In this document: positions 49,165 to 59,134 of the stretch, in pieces
Position numbering within the stretch: position 1 is the stretch's first letter
Layout of the letters: each line of letters opens with the position of its first letter
Assembly (NCBI GenBank): GCA_943788445.1
Contig: CALSQH010000001.1
Coordinates: forward strand, 217,809-281,808
DNA from: an uncultured Pseudomonadales bacterium
GTDB lineage: Bacteria; Pseudomonadota; Gammaproteobacteria; Pseudomonadales; Porticoccaceae
DNA length: 64,000 bases
Direction: 5' to 3'
Program-made: the position numbers and the translations under genes
Notes under the pieces: generated by a model
What the model saw: only the letters and a program-made list of their open reading frames with translations
Databases searched by the model: none
What the model was told of the DNA's origin: nothing

Positions 49165-50079
49165 ATGACTGAATTAAAAGTGTATAACTTTATGGGCCTC
49201 CGCAAGATTGCGGTGGTCTTCTCTGCGGTTTTACTATTCGCTTCTGTGGTCTCACTATCCATTAATGGGCTGGTGTTAGGCCTCGATTTTTCTGGTGGCA
49301 CACAGGTCGAAGTGGGATATGAAAAACCGGCCGATCTGGTTGTTGTTCGTCAACAGTTGGAATCAGCAGGTTTTGAAAATCCTGTAGTCGTTCATTACGG
49401 TTCAGAAACTGATGTGCTTATTCGTTTGCAGGGTAAGCCCGATCAAAGTGTATCTGAAAAAGTCTATGCGGTGTTACAGAGCAATGGTGAAGCAGTAGAA
49501 CTGCGACGCGTTGATTTTGTCGGCCCCCAAATTGGCGATGAGTTGCGTGAAGATGGTGGCCTGGGCATGTTAGCGGCACTGGCTGTGGTTATGCTCTACG
49601 TAGCAGTGCGCTTTCAGTTTAAGTTCTCTGTAGGTGCGGTGCTGGCACTTGTTCACGATGTGATAATTACTCTTGGTGTGTTCTCGCTGGCGCGTTTGGA
49701 GTTTGATTTAACGGTGTTGGCGGCGGTCCTAGCGGTGGTTGGTTACTCGCTCAACGACACGATTGTGGTGTCAGATCGGATTCGTGAAAATTTCCGCAAG
49801 ATACGTAAGGCAACACCGGTTGAAGTGGTCAATGAATCGTTGTCACAGACCCTGTGGCGTACTATTAATACATCGTTGACCACCATGTTGGTGTTGTTGG
49901 CGCTGTTCTTTATTGGTGGCGAACTGATTCATAATTTCGCTATTGCGCTGATGATCGGTGTGGGTATTGGTACCTACTCTTCAATTTATGTTGCCGCTAC
50001 GGTGATGTTGGCCATGAATGTGGATCGCGAAGATTTGCTTGAGCCGGTTGAAGGTGAGTTGGTCGACGACCTGCCTTAA
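49165..50079 (+). CDS. secF: Protein translocase subunit SecF
   Basis: About 304 residues from ATG 49165, preceded by CTAGGGAAAAGACA. An open extension upstream overlaps secD and is not expected. Motifs: GLDFSGGTQVEVGYE in the periplasmic domain, VGYSLNDTIVVSDRIRENFR and RTINTSLTTMLVLLALFFIGG in the six-helix membrane part. It completes the SecDF motor. A strong terminator follows at 50103-50137. Confidence 0.96.
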   Translation: MTELKVYNFMGLRKIAVVFSAVLLFASVVSLSINGLVLGLDFSGGTQVEVGYEKPADLVVVRQQLESAGFENPVVVHYGSETDVLIRLQGKPDQSVSEKVYAVLQSNGEAVELRRVDFVGPQIGDELREDGGLGMLAALAVVMLYVAVRFQFKFSVGAVLALVHDVIITLGVFSLARLEFDLTVLAAVLAVVGYSLNDTIVVSDRIRENFRKIRKATPVEVVNESLSQTLWRTINTSLTTMLVLLALFFIGGELIHNFAIALMIGVGIGTYSSIYVAATVMLAMNVDREDLLEPVEGELVDDLP

Positions 50080-50102
50080 AATTCTGCTTAGTTGTTGTGA
50101 TA

Positions 50103-50137
50103 GCGAAAAAAGGACTTTAAGAAGTCCTTTTTTTTCG
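50103..50137 (+). terminator. Rho-independent terminator after secF
   Basis: GCGAAAAAAGGACTT and AAGTCCTTTTTTTTCGC around loop TAAG form a long stem with a T-run. It is symmetric, so it may also act on the minus strand. Confidence 0.92.
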
Positions 50138-50321
50138 CCATAAATTAATTAACGATTTTTATAACTAGATACTGAATTAAAAATTCTACAGTTGATGTGC
50201 TATGTTAACTGGAAGGTATTAATATCTGTGTTTAATTGGCAGATAAATCTACAGACCTACATATTCACACAACCTTAAAGGTATAACGTTGATTCCCGAT
50301 GGTTCACCGACTTCTCCACTG

Positions 50322-50972
50322 ATGAAATCACTCTCCTTAGGACTTTTGATGATCGCCAGCCTATTGTCTGGTTGCTCGTTGATGCCTCAACAGGGCGAAA
50401 ATAATTGTCCAGCGGTAGAAATCGTTGAGTTACCCATTGCTGTGCAGACATGCCCAGAACCACAGATTGTTGAGCGTATAGTCACCAAAACAGTTTCCGC
50501 GCCGCTGCCGCCAATGGCCAACACCGCAGGCAAGTTGCACTTACCAATAGTGGGCGCAGTGGAGTGGGCAAGAGTAGAGCCTGCAGGCCTGTGGATAGAG
50601 TCGCGAATTGATACGGGTGCCGATACCACCTCGATCCATGCTGAAGATATTCAGTTGATCGAAAAAGATGGCAAACGCTATGTAAGCTTTGTGTTGATAG
50701 ATGCAGTGACGGGTAGCCGTAAATCTCAGGAATTAAGACTGCGACGACGGGTACTTATTAAACAGAGCGGTGGGCCGGATCAGCGCCGGTATGTGGTTCG
50801 TATGTGGGTGACGTTGGGTGATACACGCTCAAGAATTGATGTAAATCTTACTGACCGCGCTAATTTCGAATATCCATTATTGATTGGGCGCAACTTCTTG
50901 ATTGATAGCATGATTGTTGATGTCAGTCGTCACCATACTTTGGCTGCACAGAAGACGTCGGCTAATGATTAA
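50322..50972 (+). CDS. Retropepsin-like (RimB/Zn_protease family) lipoprotein
   Basis: About 216 residues from ATG 50322, with lipobox LLSGC. The DUF/Zn_protease domain has the aspartic-protease-like motif SRIDTGADTTSIHA near residue 96 and the partner segment PLLIGRNFLID near the end. Despite the family name it resembles a retroviral-type aspartic protease. It is the first of a conserved trio with a transglutaminase-like membrane protein and an ATP-grasp ligase. In Pseudomonas related trios are tied to osmotic stress tolerance. The next gene starts inside its last codons (8-bp overlap). Confidence 0.8.
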   Translation: MKSLSLGLLMIASLLSGCSLMPQQGENNCPAVEIVELPIAVQTCPEPQIVERIVTKTVSAPLPPMANTAGKLHLPIVGAVEWARVEPAGLWIESRIDTGADTTSIHAEDIQLIEKDGKRYVSFVLIDAVTGSRKSQELRLRRRVLIKQSGGPDQRRYVVRMWVTLGDTRSRIDVNLTDRANFEYPLLIGRNFLIDSMIVDVSRHHTLAAQKTSAND

Positions 50973-52503
50973 TTCTAAAGTTCAAATTGGCTTGATCGCC
51001 GGTGTATTCATTGCATTAGGTATAGGACTAACTCTATACAAAGCGGTTAGCCTAGATCTACCCCTAGTACCGGATCAGTATCGAGAGGTGTGGACGATTG
51101 AGTCAAAAACGAGTTTTGCACCGACGAATACGCGGGTTGGGTCACCGGTAAATGTTCAGTTAAAACTGCCCACGGGTCAGGCCGGTTGGGTGATTCTTGA
51201 GGAACATTTTGCCTCTTCAGGGTTTGGCTTTTCGATTATTGAGGAGAGCGCCGGAAGTAGTGTCGCGCGCTGGACACGGCAAAAATTAGATCGACCTACG
51301 ACCCTCTATTATAAAATGCAGACTTATCGCGCCAGTCAAAACAGTAGCTTACCGATACTGCCTATCAAGATTCCACAAAAGCCGCTGTTGGAGCCAGATC
51401 AGCAGGCCGCTACGGATCGTTTGGTCGACAGGCTGCAGAAACAGTCCTCTAATATCGAAAGCTTCGTGCAATTACTGTTGCAAGAGTTTCTCCGCGACTC
51501 GCCCGATCAGGATACGCTGTTTCTGCTCGACTCTTATGAAGATGACGCCTTTGCGGTACTCATGGATGTCTTGGCAATGGCTGATATTAGCGCCCACCAA
51601 ATTCGCGGCATTGTCTTGGAAGATGGTCGTCGCAGGCAGACCCTAAGCTCGCTTATTGAAGTTTATAGCGGTGAGCAGTGGAGTATCTTTGATCCCAGTA
51701 CCGCCAACCTAGGCCTGCCGGATAACTTTTTTATCTGGCAGCGTGGCGATGGTGCAGTATTGAATGTGGTAGGTGGTCGCGATTCAAGCCTTGAGTTTGC
51801 GTTGGTAAGCAATAGCCTCCCAGCCAAAGCGGTCGTGGGAATGGAGCAACGCTCAGATCAATACGCACTATTGGATTTCTCAATTTATACACTGCCGGTA
51901 GAACAGCAGGGTATTTTTAAAGGTCTGCTATTGATTCCGGTGGCCGCCTTGGTGGTGGTATTTATGCGGCTATTGGTCGGGGTGAGAACCTCTGGCACCT
52001 TTATGCCAATCTTGATCGCACTGGCATTTATTCAAACTACATTATTTATTGGTCTGGCGATTTTCCTTGGCCTTATTGGTATAGGTCTGTGGATCCGCTC
52101 CTATCTCAGTCAGCTTAATTTGCTGTTGGTGGCACGGGTAGCAACGGTGATTATTATGGTTATCCTGCTGATGGCTGCACTGGCAGTTATCAGTTACAGA
52201 CTGGGTCTTGATCAAGTATTAACCGTAACCTTTTTCCCGACCGTGATTGTTGCCTGGACCATTGAGCGAATGTCGATCCTCTGGGAAGAGGAGGGTGGGC
52301 ATGAAGTATTGATTCAGGGGGGTGGCAGTTTATTGGTGGCAGTGATGGCTTATCTGGTGATGTCGAATCATCTGGTTGAACACCTTACGTTTAATTTCCC
52401 TGAATTGACGTTGAGTGTACTGGGAGTAATTTTGCTATTCGGCAAATATACCGGTTATCGTCTTTCCGAGTTATATCGTTTCCGAGATATGGGTTCTAAA
52501 TAG
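50965..52503 (+). CDS. Inactive transglutaminase-like protein with seven membrane helices
   Basis: About 512 residues from ATG 50965, which overlaps the upstream stop; a more upstream in-frame start would overlap the protease gene heavily. One N-terminal helix, a periplasmic transglutaminase-like fold (about 40-270), then about seven transmembrane helices (about 320-500) starting LLLIPVAALVVVFMRLLVGVRTSGTFMPILIALAF. The family is thought to have lost the Cys-His-Asp catalytic triad. Middle member of the protease/transglutaminase/ligase trio; likely a membrane sensor or scaffold. It ends 4 bp before the ligase gene. Confidence 0.78.
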   Translation: MINSKVQIGLIAGVFIALGIGLTLYKAVSLDLPLVPDQYREVWTIESKTSFAPTNTRVGSPVNVQLKLPTGQAGWVILEEHFASSGFGFSIIEESAGSSVARWTRQKLDRPTTLYYKMQTYRASQNSSLPILPIKIPQKPLLEPDQQAATDRLVDRLQKQSSNIESFVQLLLQEFLRDSPDQDTLFLLDSYEDDAFAVLMDVLAMADISAHQIRGIVLEDGRRRQTLSSLIEVYSGEQWSIFDPSTANLGLPDNFFIWQRGDGAVLNVVGGRDSSLEFALVSNSLPAKAVVGMEQRSDQYALLDFSIYTLPVEQQGIFKGLLLIPVAALVVVFMRLLVGVRTSGTFMPILIALAFIQTTLFIGLAIFLGLIGIGLWIRSYLSQLNLLLVARVATVIIMVILLMAALAVISYRLGLDQVLTVTFFPTVIVAWTIERMSILWEEEGGHEVLIQGGGSLLVAVMAYLVMSNHLVEHLTFNFPELTLSVLGVILLFGKYTGYRLSELYRFRDMGSK

Positions 52504-52507
52504 AGCT

Positions 52508-53506
52508 ATGACTAGAGCGATGAAAAAGCTGATTTCGCCCTTTGAGCTTCGCGATCTTGGCATCTTGGGGATGAATGAGCGCAATATTGGTTTTATTGGT
52601 CATTATAACCAGCGCAAAAATTACCGGCTTGCTGACAACAAACTACAAACCAAAAGTGCCGCCTTAGTCCGTGGCATTCCGGTTCCAGAACTCTATGGCA
52701 CGGTGGAGTATCAATTTCAGGTTAAAAACCTCCACGAAACACTTAGTGGCCGCGATAGTTTTGTGATTAAGCCAGCGCAGGGCAGTGGTGGCAAAGGTAT
52801 TTTGGTGATCACTGACCGCGATGGGGATCTATTTGTAAAGTCCAGCGGCGCGCTGATCGACGAGCGCGAGGTGCGCCGCCATACATCTAATATTCTCGCC
52901 GGTCTCCACAGCTTGGGCGGTCGCAACGATTGCGCCATGATCGAAGCCTTAATCGATTTTGATCCGGTTCTCAAAGACTACAGTTTTGAAGGTGTTCCGG
53001 ATATTCGCGTGATTGTTTTCCGCGGCGTTCCAGTCATGGCGATGATGCGCTGCGCCACCCATAGCTCTGATGGTAAGGCTAATCTGCATCAGGGTGCGGT
53101 GGGCGTGGGTATTGATATTAGCACTGGCAAGAGCATCTGCGCGGTACAGCATGACCGTATCGTTACCCAGCATCCGGATACCGAAATACTATTTGATCAG
53201 TTAAATATTCCTCATTGGCAGCAGGTACTTGAGCTGGCTGCTAGCTGTGCAAGTATGACCGGACTGGATTATCTGGGGGCCGATATTGTGCTGGATAAGC
53301 AGGGTGGCCCGATGTTGCTGGAACTCAATGCTAGGCCTGGTTTAGCGATTCAGGTGGCCAATCAAACAGGACTTCGTCACCGATTGGCCTCGGCCGCAAA
53401 GATTGCAGATTTAACCAATGACCAGGCGGCGAAAATTCGCCTAGCCCGCGAGCAGTTCAGCTGCACCAGTGTTGCCCGTGGTCAGCTATCAATCAACATC
53501 CTTTAG
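52508..53506 (+). CDS. Alpha-L-glutamate ligase-like ATP-grasp protein
   Basis: A 332-residue RimK-related ATP-grasp enzyme. Motifs: FVIKPAQGSGGKGILVI (nucleotide lid), FEGVPDIRVIVFRGVPVMAMMR, and MLLELNARPGLAIQVAN (metal-binding Glu/Asn near the end). Members form a distinct subfamily always beside the retropepsin-like and transglutaminase-like proteins. It probably ligates an amino acid to a peptide or small acceptor, but the substrate is unknown. Third gene of the operon. Confidence 0.82.
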   Translation: MTRAMKKLISPFELRDLGILGMNERNIGFIGHYNQRKNYRLADNKLQTKSAALVRGIPVPELYGTVEYQFQVKNLHETLSGRDSFVIKPAQGSGGKGILVITDRDGDLFVKSSGALIDEREVRRHTSNILAGLHSLGGRNDCAMIEALIDFDPVLKDYSFEGVPDIRVIVFRGVPVMAMMRCATHSSDGKANLHQGAVGVGIDISTGKSICAVQHDRIVTQHPDTEILFDQLNIPHWQQVLELAASCASMTGLDYLGADIVLDKQGGPMLLELNARPGLAIQVANQTGLRHRLASAAKIADLTNDQAAKIRLAREQFSCTSVARGQLSINIL

Positions 53507-53691
53507 TTTCTTCGTAAAATGGCATCAGTAGCGAATAATTGCTCAGGTTAAATCAATTTCAGAAACTACTGCTAAAAACTCCCCTTACGATTAAGAATTC
53601 GCAATTTCTGTTCGCAGGCCAACTGCTAGAATTTCAGCTATTACTCAGTAATACAAAAGCCTAATAAACCAAAGGAACTGGAGTTCAGAAT

Positions 53692-54822
53692 ATGTCGGTT
53701 TTCTCTCATCGCGAGTTTGATAATCATCAGCAAGTCGCCTTTTTTAACGATAAAAAAACCGGTTTAAAGGCAATTATTGCCGTTCATAATACCAATCTCG
53801 GTCCAGCGCTCGGTGGCTGTCGGATGTGGCCTTATGCGACGGGTGAAGAAGCATTGACAGATGTGCTGCGCCTCTCTCGAGGCATGACCTATAAGTCTGC
53901 CTTGGCCAATCTCAAATTGGGCGGCGGCAAGGCAGTTATTATCGGTGATGCAAGCACCCAGAAAAGCGATGACCTACTGTATGCCATGGGTGATTTTATC
54001 GAGGGGTTGGGCGGTCGCTATATTACTGCCGAAGACTCGGGAACCTCGGTACCCGATATCCTTAAAATGGGGCAGCGCACCAGTTATATCAGTGGTGTCG
54101 ACAAAGCCTCGGATCATGGTGGAGACCCATCGCCAAGCACAGCTTACGGGGTGTTTGTTAGCTTGCGGGAGGCAGTTGCCTATAAGCTGGGTCAGACTAA
54201 TCTTCAGGGTTTAAAAGTCGCCATACAGGGGCTGGGTAATGTTGGCTACCGTTTGGCAGAGTATTTAAATGACGCGGGAGCAGAATTATTTGTCACCGAT
54301 ATTGTGCAGACTAGTGTCGATCGCGCCGTATTCGAACTCAATGCCACCCCGGTGTCTGGTGACGAAATATTTAGCTTGGATGTGGATGTGTTCGCCCCCT
54401 GTGCGCTGGGGGCAGCGATTAATGATCAAAGCATTGAAAAACTTAGGGCATCTATTGTTGCTGGAGCAGCGAATAACCAGTTGGCGACACCTATTCACGG
54501 GCAAATTCTTCATGATCGCGGTGTACTTTATGCGCCGGATTACGTGGTTAATGCCGGTGGAATTATAGATGTCTATTATCAGCGCAAAATGCTCAGTGCA
54601 GATTACAGTGCAGCGAATTATGCCAGTGATCTATCGACCAAAGTAGAGGGCATTGGCGCAACCCTTAGAGAAATATTCGTTCGTAGCGAAGCAGAAAATG
54701 TACCGACTTTTGTAATTGCCGACAGGGTGGCGGAAGAGCGATTTAATTGCGCGTCTAGTGAATGGCAGCCAGCTAAATCAGATGCCCCAGCGGCAACTCG
54801 GTCTTATAGCAAATCGGTTTAA
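53692..54822 (+). CDS. ldh: Leucine dehydrogenase (Glu/Leu/Phe/Val family)
   Basis: A 376-residue protein with the catalytic lysine Lys80 in [10 protein letters not shown] and the substrate lysine in GMTYKSAL (Lys68), the same numbers as in characterised LeuDH. The NAD-binding Rossmann motif is [17 protein letters not shown] at about 180-196. It deaminates leucine, valine and isoleucine to their 2-keto acids, which are the substrates of the BCKDH operon downstream. The last 50 bp overlap the 3' end of the convergent lrp gene. Confidence 0.9.
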   Translation: MSVFSHREFDNHQQVAFFNDKKTGLKAIIAVHNTNLGPALGGCRMWPYATGEEALTDVLRLSRGMTYKSALANLKLGGGKAVIIGDASTQKSDDLLYAMGDFIEGLGGRYITAEDSGTSVPDILKMGQRTSYISGVDKASDHGGDPSPSTAYGVFVSLREAVAYKLGQTNLQGLKVAIQGLGNVGYRLAEYLNDAGAELFVTDIVQTSVDRAVFELNATPVSGDEIFSLDVDVFAPCALGAAINDQSIEKLRASIVAGAANNQLATPIHGQILHDRGVLYAPDYVVNAGGIIDVYYQRKMLSADYSAANYASDLSTKVEGIGATLREIFVRSEAENVPTFVIADRVAEERFNCASSEWQPAKSDAPAATRSYSKSV

Positions 54823-55249
54823 GAGAAAAGCTGCTTTTAACATGATCCAGTCCGTCAACTTGGGTCAGTTTGTCGAGAAACTCTTGATAGGCGTGCAGGT
54901 CTGGAGCAACTACGCGAATTAGATAGTCAAAATCGCCGGTCATTAAATAGCACTCCATGACCTCTGGCCAGTTGAGCACTTGATGGGCGAAGTGATCAAG
55001 ATCTTTTTTTACCTGATGGTGCATGGTGACCTGCACAAATACAGTGACGGGAAGCCCAGCTTTAAGCGGGTCTATGAGTGTTACTCGGCGGCTTATATAA
55101 CCCAGTTGTTCAAGATTCTTGACGCGTCTAGAGCAGGGTGATGGAGATAGGCAGACCTGATCAGCTAACTCTAAGTTGGAGAGTCCTGCATCGGACTGCA
55201 GGATATTGAGGATCTTCCAGTCAATATTATCCAATTTGTATTCAGTCAT
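54773..55249 (-). CDS. Lrp/AsnC family transcriptional regulator
   Basis: A 158-residue protein with an N-terminal helix-turn-helix ([47 protein letters not shown]) and a C-terminal RAM effector domain ([28 protein letters not shown]). It lies between leucine dehydrogenase and the bkd operon and is divergent from bkd, like BkdR in Pseudomonas. It is probably the branched-chain amino-acid-responsive activator. A pair of TTGCGCAA palindromes lies in the shared upstream region. Its 3' end overlaps ldh by 50 bp on the opposite strand. Confidence 0.87.
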   Translation of the reverse strand: MTEYKLDNIDWKILNILQSDAGLSNLELADQVCLSPSPCSRRVKNLEQLGYISRRVTLIDPLKAGLPVTVFVQVTMHHQVKKDLDHFAHQVLNWPEVMECYLMTGDFDYLIRVVAPDLHAYQEFLDKLTQVDGLDHVKSSFSLKPICYKTELPLGHLI

Positions 55250-55646
55250 AGGGCTTCTATACTTTTTATAGTGATAAATCTATCTATTGAACAGCCAGTC
55301 CAGCAGTTCCTGTCTGTATCCAAATTCGGTTACAAATAGGCGTTTACGCTTTAGTTTTGAAACTATGAGTTCTGCTACGGGTTGTTCTGTATTTGGTATT
55401 TAATCTGAGTATAGGAAACTTTGCGCAATAATTCGTTGTTAAATTCAACATTTGCGCAACAACCTATCTTAACCGAGGGCGCAGGTTGAACACTTTGGTA
55501 GGATTCTCTAGGGGTCATCATGCTAATTTTGCGCCCTGTCATAAAGGCTATAAACGGGTTCAATGGTCTGCAAGAGACAGGTCATGCTTGAGCTGTTTAG
55601 TAGAGCTATCTAGTAGAGCTATAAATGGAATTGTTAGGGGTGTCAC
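55250..55646. other. Divergent control region of lrp and the bkd operon
   Basis: 397 bp, AT-rich, with two TTGCGCAA palindromes at 55421-55428 and 55452-55459. No supported gene lies in it. Confidence 0.55.
55421..55459. promoter_or_regulatory. Pair of TTGCGCAA palindromes upstream of bkd
   Basis: Two identical 8-bp palindromes start 31 bp apart, about three helical turns, so they face the same side of the DNA. This is a plausible binding layout for an Lrp-type multimer. Confidence 0.5.
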
Positions 55647-56837
55647 ATGGTCGTTAAAAGAGCACAAAACAAAATAGCAGAAAATAATTTAATCGCCACG
55701 CCAGTGTTTGTTGATGGGTCCGCGTTAGTAATACCCACACTGAGTGTTTTACAGGCGGATGGAAGTTTGACCAAAGGTGCAAAAGCGCCAGAAATCAGCC
55801 AGCAACTGGCACAAAAAATCTACAGCGATATGGTTTATACGCGCATCCTTGATGAGCGTATGGTCGGGGCTCAGCGGCAGGGCAGGTTGAGCTTTTATCT
55901 AACCTGTACCGGTGAAGAAGCCTCGGTAGCAGGCACAATCGCTGCCTTTAAAGCGGACGATATGGTGATGGGTCAGTATCGAGAGCAGGTTGCTCTGCGT
56001 TTTCGCGGCTTTAGCACCGAGCAGTTTATGAATCAGCTGTTCAGCAACAGCAAAGACCTAGGCAAAGGGCGGCAGATGCCCGTCCACTACGGAAGTCGTG
56101 AACTACACTTTATGACCATCCGCTCGCCTCTGGCAACTCAAATTCCTCAGGCCGCAGGTTATGCCTACGGCCAAAAATTGGCCGGCAATGATGCCTGTAC
56201 CCTCTGTTATTTTGGTGATGGAGCCGCTTCGGAAGGAGATTTCCACGCGGGTTTGAATATGGCCTCGGTTCTGAAAAGCCCGGTGGTATTTGTCGCGCGC
56301 AATAATGGCTACGCGATTTCCACTCCTTCTTCTGAGCAGTTTGCTGGGGACGGTATTGCTCCTCGAGGAGTGGCCTATGGGATTAAAACCATCCGTGTCG
56401 ATGGTAACGATATTCTGGCGGTTTACGCCGCTGCCATTGAGGCGCGAAAAATAGCCGTAGAACAGCAACAACCCGTATTGATTGAAACCATGAGTTACCG
56501 TCTCGGCGCCCATTCAACCTCAGATGACCCCAGTGGTTATCGCAGTCCTGAAGAAGAGGAAAAGTGGCGTCAGAAAGACCCGATTAACAGAATGAAAAAC
56601 TGGCTGATCAAACAGCAGTGGTGGGATGAGAGTCGTGATGAAGACCTCCAAAAGGGCTTTCGCAGTGAGATTCTCGCCGAGCTCAAACTGGCAGAGAAAC
56701 GTCCCAAGCCGCCCCTCGACGATTTGATTACTGATGTCTATAAAATCCCGCCCGCTCATCTTACTGAGCAGTTTGAATCACTCAAAAAACATGTAGCCAA
56801 ATATCCTGATAGCTATCGAATGCACGGGGAGGGTTAG
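55647..56837 (+). CDS. bkdA1: Branched-chain 2-oxoacid dehydrogenase E1 alpha
   Basis: A 396-residue TPP-dependent E1 alpha subunit. The TPP motif GDGAASEGDFHAGLNMASVL with VVFVARNN is at about 190-220. The phosphorylation-loop-like segment YRLGAHSTSDDPSGYR, which carries the regulatory serine in mitochondrial BCKDH, is at about 287-302. An N-terminal extension (about 1-55) is typical of the BCKDH class. It decarboxylates 2-keto acids of leucine, isoleucine and valine. First gene of bkdA1-bkdA2-bkdB-kinase. GTTAGGGGTGTCAC provides the ribosome site. Confidence 0.92.
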   Translation: MVVKRAQNKIAENNLIATPVFVDGSALVIPTLSVLQADGSLTKGAKAPEISQQLAQKIYSDMVYTRILDERMVGAQRQGRLSFYLTCTGEEASVAGTIAAFKADDMVMGQYREQVALRFRGFSTEQFMNQLFSNSKDLGKGRQMPVHYGSRELHFMTIRSPLATQIPQAAGYAYGQKLAGNDACTLCYFGDGAASEGDFHAGLNMASVLKSPVVFVARNNGYAISTPSSEQFAGDGIAPRGVAYGIKTIRVDGNDILAVYAAAIEARKIAVEQQQPVLIETMSYRLGAHSTSDDPSGYRSPEEEEKWRQKDPINRMKNWLIKQQWWDESRDEDLQKGFRSEILAELKLAEKRPKPPLDDLITDVYKIPPAHLTEQFESLKKHVAKYPDSYRMHGEG

Positions 56838-56840
56838 TTG

Positions 56841-57833
56841 ATGAACGACACTACTACATCACGTATGAATTTACTTCAGGCGGTCAATAACGGGTTGGAT
56901 ACAGCCATGGCCGAAAATGAAAAGGTTATTTGCCTTGGCGAAGATATCGGCAAGTTTGGCGGTGTATTCCGAGCTACGAGTAATTTACAGGAAAAGTACG
57001 GCAAGCCGCGCTGCTTTAATACCCCGCTTACCGAGCAGGGTATAGCAGGTTTTGCGATTGGTTTAGCCGCTCAGGGGTCAGTGGCTGTGGCAGAGATTCA
57101 ATTTGCGGATTATATCTTTCCCGCCTTTGATCAGATTGTTAATGAGGCCGCCAAGTTTCGCTATCGCAGCGGTGATGAATTTAACTGCGGTGGCCTGACC
57201 ATTCGTGCGCCCTACGGTGGTGGCATTGACGGTGGTCTCTATCATTCGCAATCCCCTGAGGCGTATTTTTGCCACACGCCGGGCCTCAAGGTAGTGATTC
57301 CAAGCAATCCCTATCAGGCCAAAGGTTTGTTATTGGCCGCCATTCGCGAGCCGGATCCGGTGATCTTTTTTGAACCCAAGGCGATTTATCGCGCATCGGT
57401 GGGCGAGGTTCCAGATCAGGATTATGAGATCCCCCTCGGTGTTGCAGAAGTGGTGCAACAGGGCAGTGATATCACCCTGCTGGGTTGGGGTGCACAGATG
57501 ATTCAGATTAATAAAGCCGCAGAGCTTGCCGCGGCCGACGGAACTTCCTGTGAGGTCATTGATCTTCGCACTTTACTGCCATGGGACAGAGATGCTGTTG
57601 TTACATCAGTGAGTAAAACTGGTCGTCTACTGATTAGTCACGAAGCGCCCTTAACCGGAGGCTTTGCCGGTGAAATTGCCGCGACTATTCAAGAGCGTTG
57701 TTTTTTGAGTTTGGAGGCGCCTATTACCCGAGTGACAGGATTGGATACGCCGTTCCCATTGATTCAAGAAAAACACTATCTGCCAGATTATCTAAAGATT
57801 TACGAAGCGATCAAATCGAGTCTGGCTTTTTAG
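56841..57833 (+). CDS. bkdA2: Branched-chain 2-oxoacid dehydrogenase E1 beta
   Basis: About 330 residues from ATG 56841, 3 bp after the E1 alpha stop. Transketolase pyrimidine-binding domain with [32 protein letters not shown] and [25 protein letters not shown], and a C-terminal transketolase domain with LLGWGAQM and [13 protein letters not shown]. It pairs with E1 alpha in the alpha2-beta2 E1 tetramer. Confidence 0.94.
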   Translation: MNDTTTSRMNLLQAVNNGLDTAMAENEKVICLGEDIGKFGGVFRATSNLQEKYGKPRCFNTPLTEQGIAGFAIGLAAQGSVAVAEIQFADYIFPAFDQIVNEAAKFRYRSGDEFNCGGLTIRAPYGGGIDGGLYHSQSPEAYFCHTPGLKVVIPSNPYQAKGLLLAAIREPDPVIFFEPKAIYRASVGEVPDQDYEIPLGVAEVVQQGSDITLLGWGAQMIQINKAAELAAADGTSCEVIDLRTLLPWDRDAVVTSVSKTGRLLISHEAPLTGGFAGEIAATIQERCFLSLEAPITRVTGLDTPFPLIQEKHYLPDYLKIYEAIKSSLAF

Positions 57834-57871
57834 AGTTGTCATTTGAATTTCAAGGATAGAGGAAGAAAAAA

Positions 57872-59131
57872 ATGAATAAAGATTTTATATTGCCGGATAT
57901 TGGTGAAGGTATTGTCGAATGTGAAGTGATCGAGTGGAAGGTCAAAGAGGGCGATATGATCGAAGAGGATCAGATCGTGGTCGATGTTAGCACTGACAAA
58001 GCCATAGTTGAAATCCCTTCTATGTACAACGGTCGCATTACCAAACTCCATTATGCCGAAGGGGATATTGCTCTTGTTCATCAGCCACTCTTTGCTATTG
58101 AGGTGGAGGGCGAGGGAGAGAGTAAGCTAGAGGCCAATGTTGCAGTAGAAGTTACAGCAACGGCATCCAACACTATTGCCGAAGATACTCAATCAGCACT
58201 GATGCCGAATTCTGCGGGACCCATTATTAACCAAAGCCCCAAAGTCTTAACCACCCCAGCAGTCCGCAAAATGGCCCGTGAGCATGAATTGGATTTGGCA
58301 ACCCTTGTGGGTACAGGTAAACAGGGCCGCGTATTAAAAGAAGATGTACTCGATTATTTGAGCAAGGATAAATCGCCAGCCGCTAAGCAAATCATCATAG
58401 CTGAGGATCGGGTAGAGCCTATAAAAGGTGTCCGCAAGATAATGGCTGAGCGTATGAGTGACGCGGTCTCAAGCATTCCTCACTTTACCTATGTTGATGA
58501 GGTAGATGTTACCGAGTTGATGAAATTTCGTCAGACACTAAAAGACAGATACGCCACTGATGATCTTAAAATTACCCTGATGCCGTTATTTATTAAAGCC
58601 CTGTCCTTGGCGATAAAAGAATTTCCGATTCTCAATAGCCGTACCAATGATGACTTTAGCGAATTGACCTACGTCGCAAGTCACAATGTAGGCATGGCAG
58701 TAGATGGTAAAACCGGCCTGTTGGTGCCGAATATTAAAAATGTTCAACAGCTTGGTCTGTTGGATATAGCGCGAGAGGTCATGCGCTTAACTACAGCGGC
58801 CCGCAGCGGTAAGATAAATCCTCAGGAACTCGCTGGAGGCACCATCACAATCTCCAATATTGGCGCTCTCGGTGGTACCGCGGCGACCCCGATTATCAAC
58901 AAACCCGCAGTGGCCATTGTGGCGTTGGGCAAAATTCAAACCCTGCCGCGTTACGATGAACAGAATAATCTGGTGGCACGAAAAATAATGACAGTGAGTT
59001 GGTCCGGCGATCATCGCGTCATTGATGGAGGAACAATCGCACGGTTTAATAATTTATGGACTCGCTATTTAGAGAAACCCTCTACAATGCTACTTGCTAT
59101 GTATGATGAACTAGTGCCAGGGAGTCGATAA
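57872..59131 (+). CDS. bkdB: Branched-chain 2-oxoacid dehydrogenase E2, lipoyl acyltransferase
   Basis: A 419-residue protein with one N-terminal lipoyl domain (lipoyl-Lys43 in STDKAIVEIPS), a flexible linker, the E1/E3-binding domain (TTPAVRKMAREHELDLATLV, about 127-165) and the catalytic domain with His381 and Asp385 (SGDHRVIDGGT). It forms the core of the complex and transfers acyl groups to CoA. The operon has no E3 (lpd) gene; E3 must come from elsewhere. An AGAGGAAGAAAAA ribosome site is present. The kinase gene follows 3 bp after. Confidence 0.94.
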   Translation: MNKDFILPDIGEGIVECEVIEWKVKEGDMIEEDQIVVDVSTDKAIVEIPSMYNGRITKLHYAEGDIALVHQPLFAIEVEGEGESKLEANVAVEVTATASNTIAEDTQSALMPNSAGPIINQSPKVLTTPAVRKMAREHELDLATLVGTGKQGRVLKEDVLDYLSKDKSPAAKQIIIAEDRVEPIKGVRKIMAERMSDAVSSIPHFTYVDEVDVTELMKFRQTLKDRYATDDLKITLMPLFIKALSLAIKEFPILNSRTNDDFSELTYVASHNVGMAVDGKTGLLVPNIKNVQQLGLLDIAREVMRLTTAARSGKINPQELAGGTITISNIGALGGTAATPIINKPAVAIVALGKIQTLPRYDEQNNLVARKIMTVSWSGDHRVIDGGTIARFNNLWTRYLEKPSTMLLAMYDELVPGSR

Positions 59132-59134
59132 TAT

